The translations under genes were made by a program, and so were the position numbers. From assembly GCA_003480725.1 (NCBI GenBank), contig QUJQ01000008.1, positions 33,201 to 97,200 of the forward strand: a stretch of DNA of 64,000 nucleotides, in the 5' to 3' direction. The DNA is from Clostridiaceae bacterium AM27-36LB. GTDB lineage: Bacteria; Bacillota; Clostridia; Lachnospirales; Lachnospiraceae. This document shows positions 60,720 through 64,000 of this stretch, piece by piece. The notes below the pieces were generated by a model. It had not been told where the DNA came from. It ran no database searches and saw nothing but the letters and a program-made list of their open reading frames with translations. Within the stretch, counting starts at the first letter, position 1, and each line of letters opens with the position of its first letter.

Positions 60720-61880
60720 TTACTGTTTCTCCTGTCTGTTCATCTTCGGCGGCTTCGGTCCAAGGAACTGATAATAGTAGGTCTTCAGCATACCATTGTA
60801 AATCTTACGGTTCTTGTCTGCTTTTTTTCCAATGTATTTCTCTGCATCCTCATAACTGGTGATCAGATACATGGACCAGCTGTCCAGTTCGCGAAAACGA
60901 TCTCCAATCTCTGTATACAATGCCGGAAGATGAGATTTTTCCTCCAGTCGTTCTCCATATGGTGGATTACTTACGATAAATCCATATTTTTTCGGATGAG
61001 ACAGTTCAGACAACGGACGCTGCTGAAAATGGATCAGATGATCCACACCTGCTTCTCTTGCATTCTGTCTGGCTGCTTTGATAATATCTCCATCAATATC
61101 ATATCCCTGAATATCTGTCTCAATCTGATCATCTACCAGATCATTTGCCTCATCAATGGCTCCATACCAGTATTTACGTCCCACAAAGTTTGTCCATTTT
61201 TCTGCAGTAAAGGAACGATTCATACCCGGTGCAATATTGGCTGCCATCATGGCTGCCTCGATCGGAAATGTGCCGCTTCCGCAGAAAGGATCTACCAGGA
61301 TCCGGTCTTTATGCCAGGGAGTCAGCATCAGAAGAGCTGCTGCCAGCGTCTCCTTGATCGGTGCCTTGCTGACCATGATACGATATCCTCTCTTATGTAA
61401 AGACAGTCCCGTCGTATCCAGGCAGACAACTGCCTCGTCCTTCATAAAGGAAATTCTGATGGGATACTCTGCACCAGTCTCTGGAAACCACTGCAGAGAG
61501 TATACCCCTTTCAGACGCTCCACGATTGCCTTTTTCACAATAGACTGAATATCAGACGGACTGAACAGCTTACTTTTCACTGAGGAAGCCTTTGCAACCC
61601 AGAATTTTCCATCTGACGGAATATAATTCTCCCAAGGAAGCGCTTTGATTCCCTCAAATAATTCGTCAAATGTAACTGCATGAAGCTGGCCTACTTTCAG
61701 CAGGATCCGCTCTGCAGTCCGCAGAAAAATATTCGCTCTGCAGATGGCATCTTCATCACCGGCAAAGGTTACTCTTCCGTCTTCCACACGTACAATTTCA
61801 TATCCAAGATTCAGAATTTCTTTTTTCAAAACAGCTTCCAGTCCAAAATGACAGGGCGCCACTAATTCTATTTTGCTCAT
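60720..61880 (-). CDS. THUMP-domain class I RNA methyltransferase (RlmL/YpsC-like)
   Basis: A 386-residue enzyme: N-terminal ferredoxin-like and THUMP region (about 1-160, LVAPCHFGLEAVLKKEILNL), then a Rossmann methyltransferase with PFCGSGTFPIEAAMMAANIA as SAM loop and catalytic NPPYGERL, the N2-guanine methyltransferase signature. Likely methylates guanine-N2 in 23S rRNA as RlmL does, without the extra RlmK half of the E. coli fusion. Confidence 0.92.
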   Translation of the reverse strand: MSKIELVAPCHFGLEAVLKKEILNLGYEIVRVEDGRVTFAGDEDAICRANIFLRTAERILLKVGQLHAVTFDELFEGIKALPWENYIPSDGKFWVAKASSVKSKLFSPSDIQSIVKKAIVERLKGVYSLQWFPETGAEYPIRISFMKDEAVVCLDTTGLSLHKRGYRIMVSKAPIKETLAAALLMLTPWHKDRILVDPFCGSGTFPIEAAMMAANIAPGMNRSFTAEKWTNFVGRKYWYGAIDEANDLVDDQIETDIQGYDIDGDIIKAARQNAREAGVDHLIHFQQRPLSELSHPKKYGFIVSNPPYGERLEEKSHLPALYTEIGDRFRELDSWSMYLITSYEDAEKYIGKKADKNRKIYNGMLKTYYYQFLGPKPPKMNRQEKQ

Positions 61881-61921
61881 TGATTATCCTTCCTGTATAA
61901 CAATCTTAATATACTCATTGT

Positions 61922-61951
61922 ATCTTATCTTCTTTCCATAGCTTATGTCAA
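61922..61951 (-). promoter_or_regulatory. Promoter of the methyltransferase-rdgB-phosphoesterase operon
   Basis: TTGACA (61946-61951), 18-base spacer, TAAGAT (61922-61927) on the minus strand, about 40 bases before the start codon at 61880. Confidence 0.6.
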
Positions 61952-61983
61952 GCGATTCATGCCTTGGATCATGCATTCCCGTC

Positions 61984-62295
61984 TCATCTCTTCTTCAGGT
62001 CTGATTCCAGATACCTTCCATTGTAGGCCTGTATTCCTCCCACCACTGAAATTGCCCTGTATCCATACTCCTCCAATTCTCTGGCCGCCTGCATGCTTAA
62101 ACCTCCCCGGTCACAATAAAGCACCGGTATGATCTTTCCAAATCCTCGCACACGCTGAAGTAAATATTCCCGCGGCACACACACAGCTCCCCGGATATGC
62201 TGTTTCCGATACTCTGATGGATTCCTCACATCTACCAGTAAGTAATTTTTATCAAATATATAACGGTCAATTTCTCTTGCCGAGATGGTTTCCAT
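61984..62295 (-). CDS. Rhodanese-like domain protein
   Basis: A 103-residue single rhodanese domain: LLVDVRNPSEYRKQHIRGAV near the start and the active-site Cys in VLYCDRGGLSMQAA (the loop reads CDRGGLS), then GYRAISVVGGIQAYNG. Probably carries a persulfide in the cytoplasm; partner unknown. The start is ATG 62293-62295, six bases after GGAG; an in-frame TTG four codons upstream is possible. Confidence 0.88.
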   Translation of the reverse strand: METISAREIDRYIFDKNYLLVDVRNPSEYRKQHIRGAVCVPREYLLQRVRGFGKIIPVLYCDRGGLSMQAARELEEYGYRAISVVGGIQAYNGRYLESDLKKR

Positions 62296-62357
62296 AGTTG
62301 ACTCCAATCCATTTCTTCCCTTATTAACCAGTATATGCGTTTCTTGCTGCCATCGTG

Positions 62358-62393
62358 AAAAGAGGCACAGGGCTGACTGCCTGTACCTCTTTT
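62358..62393 (-). terminator. Terminator of the Asn/Ser-rich small gene
   Basis: AAAAGAGG-ACAGG pairs with CCTGT-CCTCTTTT around a 7-9-base loop, ending in TTTT on the minus strand, just after the small gene's stop. Confidence 0.75.
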
Positions 62394-62406
62394 CTGTGAT
62401 GTTGTC

Positions 62407-62577
62407 TTAATAGCTGCTGTTGTCGGATTTCTCGTTCTTAGCAGAGTTTTTCGCACTGTTCTTTGATTTGGACGAGTTCTTGCTGGAGCTGCTTCCACTA
62501 TTGCTGCTATTGCTGTAATTACTGTAATTTTCTGAGCTATTGCTTGCGTTGTTTGCAGAACGATTGTTATTAGCCAT
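62407..62577 (-). CDS. Tiny Asn/Ser/Lys-rich protein, unknown function
   Basis: A 56-residue protein with ATG 62575-62577, a strong AGGAGG seven to eight bases upstream and its own terminator, so it is probably real though shorter than usual gene-finding limits. Composition is dominated by Asn and Ser in the first half (MANNNRSANNASNSSENYSN) and by Lys, Asn and Ser in the second (SKSKNSAKNSAKNEKS). There is no signal peptide, Cys or hydrophobic stretch. It looks like a disordered, hydrophilic protein; a spore or stress role is speculative. Confidence 0.7.
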   Translation of the reverse strand: MANNNRSANNASNSSENYSNYSNSSNSGSSSSKNSSKSKNSAKNSAKNEKSDNSSY

Positions 62578-62668
62578 GTCTTTAACCTCCTGTAATTGAA
62601 ATGTTTACAGGGGTAGTATGGGATATCTCATGGCATATTATGCATTGACTGTGGAAAATATCATCCTG

Positions 62669-63118
62669 TCAGAATCTTCCAGATCCGGTCAGCCACCGGA
62701 ACAACCAGATCACTGCCCCGACTACAAGAATGATCGGCAACAGATAAAATGCCAGTCCAAGGATAGCAACAACAAATAAAATGATCGCTGCCACGACCAC
62801 TACCATCAGAAGGGTTGCCTTCCATCCCGTAAAGGTATGAACTTTTACCCGATCTTCTGATGTACCATAAGAATTCTGTCCTTCTTCATCAACTGTATAG
62901 ACAGTATCCGGATTCTTCAGGGAAGATGTCTCCACGATAGTTCTTGCCAGCAGTCTTGGATCTCCCAGTTCCTGCAATACTTCCTGTTCTGTCCGCCCCT
63001 TTCCCATTTCCTGACGTATATAATCTTCGTAATAACGAATATGATCCTGCAGTGTATAGTCATCAATCTTTCCATATAAAGCCCGTCTCAATGTGTCAAT
63101 AAATTGTTCTTTATTCAT
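62669..63118 (-). CDS. DUF1700/HAAS-domain membrane protein
   Basis: A 149-residue protein: N-terminal helical HAAS domain (MNKEQFIDTLRRALYGKIDD, then YYEDYIRQEMGKG and LQELGDPRLLARTI), a Tyr/Ser linker and two C-terminal hydrophobic segments (about 100-142). DUF1700 proteins are usually paired with PadR regulators and putative anti-sigma or adhesin genes; no PadR gene is seen here. The start is ATG 63116-63118 after GGAG. Confidence 0.85.
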   Translation of the reverse strand: MNKEQFIDTLRRALYGKIDDYTLQDHIRYYEDYIRQEMGKGRTEQEVLQELGDPRLLARTIVETSSLKNPDTVYTVDEEGQNSYGTSEDRVKVHTFTGWKATLLMVVVVAAIILFVVAILGLAFYLLPIILVVGAVIWLFRWLTGSGRF

Positions 63119-63142
63119 ATAGAATCTCCTTTTCTTAGGCAG

Positions 63143-63171
63143 ATTATATAAAAAAAAGATCATTTGGTCAA
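63143..63171 (-). promoter_or_regulatory. Promoter of the DUF1700 gene, embedded in the tRNA terminator
   Basis: TTGACC (63166-63171), 17-base spacer, TATAAT (63143-63148) on the minus strand. The -35 is the loop of the upstream tRNA terminator, and the spacer is its 3' arm plus T tract. Confidence 0.65.
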
Positions 63172-63184
63172 CCCAAATGATCTT
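63151..63184 (-). terminator. Terminator of the seven-tRNA operon
   Basis: AAGATCATTTGG/CCAAATGATCTT, a perfect 12-bp stem with a 5-base loop followed by eight T on the minus strand, four bases after the tRNA-Arg gene. Confidence 0.92.
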
Positions 63185-63187
63185 AAA

Positions 63188-63261
<74 letters not shown>

Positions 63262-63310
63262 ATATTAAATTATATAACAAATACTACTACAAACTTGCAA
63301 AAACTTCAAG

Positions 63311-63396
63311 TGCCGGCGACCGGGATCGAACCGGTACGGGAGGTAAGTCCCGCAGGATTTTAAGTCCTGTGCGTCTGCCAGTTCCGCCACGCCGGC
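63311..63396 (-). tRNA. tRNA-Leu (UAA)
   Basis: Class II tRNA of 86 bases with a long variable arm. Anticodon loop CTTAAAA (anticodon TAA), acceptor GCCGGCG with CGCCGGC, discriminator A. Confidence 0.95.
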
Positions 63397-63418
63397 ATCT
63401 GCAGAAGTAAACTGCAAA

Positions 63419-63492
63419 CGACCCGGATGGGGTTCGAACCCACGACCTCCGCCGTGACAGGGCGGCGCTCTAACCAGCTGAGCCACCGGGCC
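63419..63492 (-). tRNA. tRNA-Asp (GUC)
   Basis: Anticodon loop CTGTCAC (anticodon GTC), acceptor GGCCCGG with CCGGGTC (one G-U), discriminator G. Confidence 0.95.
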
Positions 63493-63535
63493 ATATTCAT
63501 TTTTCGTTTTTAAGACTCATATGCTCAATATAAAA

Positions 63536-63609
63536 TGGACCCACAGGGACTCGAACCCGGGACCATCCGGTTATGAGCCGGAAGCTCTAACCAACTGAGC
63601 TATGGGTCC
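63536..63609 (-). tRNA. tRNA with CAU anticodon (Met, possibly Ile2)
   Basis: Anticodon loop CTCATAA (anticodon CAT), acceptor GGACCCA with TGGGTCC, discriminator A. It is not an initiator tRNA (no run of three G-C pairs in the anticodon stem and a paired 1-72). The loop matches both clostridial elongator Met and lysidine-modified Ile2 tRNAs, so the amino acid is uncertain. Confidence 0.85.
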
Positions 63610-63613
63610 AAGA

Positions 63614-63686
63614 AGCCGATGATCGGACTCGAACCGATAACCTGCTGATTACAAATCAGCTGCTCTGCCAATTGAGCCACATCGGC
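63614..63686 (-). tRNA. tRNA-Thr (UGU)
   Basis: Anticodon loop TTTGTAA (anticodon TGT), acceptor GCCGATG with CATCGGC, discriminator T. Confidence 0.95.
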
Positions 63687-63716
63687 ATACAACTCAAAGC
63701 CCTAATTAAAAGGCAG

Positions 63717-63788
63717 TGACTCCAAGGGGATTTGAACCCCTGTTACCGCCGTGAAAGGGCGGTGTCTTAACCGCTTGACCATGGAGCC
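63717..63788 (-). tRNA. tRNA-Glu (UUC)
   Basis: Anticodon loop CTTTCAC (anticodon TTC), acceptor GGCTCCA with TGGAGTC (one G-U), discriminator A. Confidence 0.95.
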
Positions 63789-63843
63789 AGATATGAATTT
63801 TAATATCACGTTCTGTACTTCATGTACATCACATTCTATTAAG

Positions 63844-63915
63844 CTCCCCGAGTAGGGCTCGAACCTACAACACCACGGTTAACAGCCGTGTGCTCTACCA
63901 TTGAGCTATCGAGGA
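63844..63915 (-). tRNA. tRNA-Asn (GUU)
   Basis: Anticodon loop CTGTTAA (anticodon GTT), acceptor TCCTCGA with TCGGGGA, discriminator G. First gene of the Asn-Glu-Thr-Met-Asp-Leu-Arg operon. Confidence 0.95.
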
Positions 63916-63926
63916 ATACTGAAGTT

Positions 63927-63955
63927 ATTATACCTTCAAAACTGCATACAGTCAA
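63927..63955 (-). promoter_or_regulatory. Promoter of the seven-tRNA operon
   Basis: TTGACT (63950-63955), 17 bases, TATAAT (63927-63932) on the minus strand, a dozen bases before tRNA-Asn. The remaining bases to the window end show no gene. Confidence 0.8.
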
Positions 63956-64000
63956 ATACTAAATCCATCTTTTTTAAACCTATCCTAAACCATCTTGGTT

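Noticed and set aside
63916..64000. Possible rRNA spacer (sequence resembling TTCAAAACTGCATA of rRNA operons)
   Set aside because: No rRNA gene is inside the window and the bases are explained by a tRNA-operon promoter; an rRNA operon just beyond the edge cannot be judged.

Overview
This is a stretch of a Gram-positive, low-to-mid GC Clostridia chromosome. It most resembles a gut Lachnospiraceae (Dorea/Mediterraneibacter/Coprococcus/Blautia type); that assignment rests on gene order and protein style and was not checked by a search. Pointers are Firmicutes-type ribosomal proteins (zinc-type S14, a KOW protein between infA and map, a long L17 with a charged insertion), an ECF vitamin transporter next to truA, strong AGGAGG ribosome sites, tRNAs without encoded CCA, and clean sigmaA promoters. 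Nearly all genes from 17.9 kb onward are on the minus strand.

Region 1 (1-17.9 kb) is an accessory island. It holds a TetR-controlled heterodimeric ABC transporter with the start of a probable methyltransferase gene; a plus-strand zinc-uptake operon (Fur/Zur-type repressor, small CxxC membrane protein, ZnuA with a ZinT domain nested inside it, ZnuC, ZnuB, a lipoprotein); a group IIC intron whose maturase has lost most of its reverse transcriptase domain in frame; a two-component system with a BcrAB-type ABC transporter; an XRE regulator with a striking operator cluster; a relaxase gene that has lost its catalytic domain in frame; and an AlbA_2/ATPase-type regulator. These look like decayed pieces of a Tn1549/Tn916-like integrative element lying against the rpsI terminator. 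No integrase is visible.

Region 2 (17.9-37.3 kb) has rplM-rpsI, a MATE exporter, truA and ecfT-ecfA2-ecfA1. Then comes a block of about 13.7 kb: an M20 amidohydrolase-GNAT fusion, a cyclophilin, two giant secreted or wall proteins, an aminotransferase, a PH-domain protein and ApbE. This block separates ecfA1 from rplQ, which adjoin in many Clostridia.

Region 3 (37.3-53.9 kb) is the complete S10-spc-alpha ribosomal protein cluster (rpsJ to rplQ, with secY, adk, map, infA and rpoA), read from a good promoter at 53.8 kb through a structured leader.

Region 4 (54-64 kb) is housekeeping: a small CxxC protein, an rRNA methyltransferase, a DUF1624 membrane protein, a thioesterase, a PhoP/PhoR-type two-component system with 11-bp-phased TTTACA boxes at its promoter, a six-tRNA operon, a phosphoesterase-RdgB-methyltransferase operon, a rhodanese, a tiny Asn/Ser-rich protein, a DUF1700 protein and a seven-tRNA operon.

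The most unusual signals are: (a) two distant hairpins, at 26.4 and 53.95 kb, with different stem sequences but an almost identical loop, a candidate undescribed RNA or DNA element; (b) two independent in-frame deletions of catalytic cores, in the group IIC maturase and in the relaxase; (c) a ZinT domain nested within ZnuA; (d) promoter -35 boxes carried in terminator-like hairpin loops. No CRISPR array or rRNA gene was seen.
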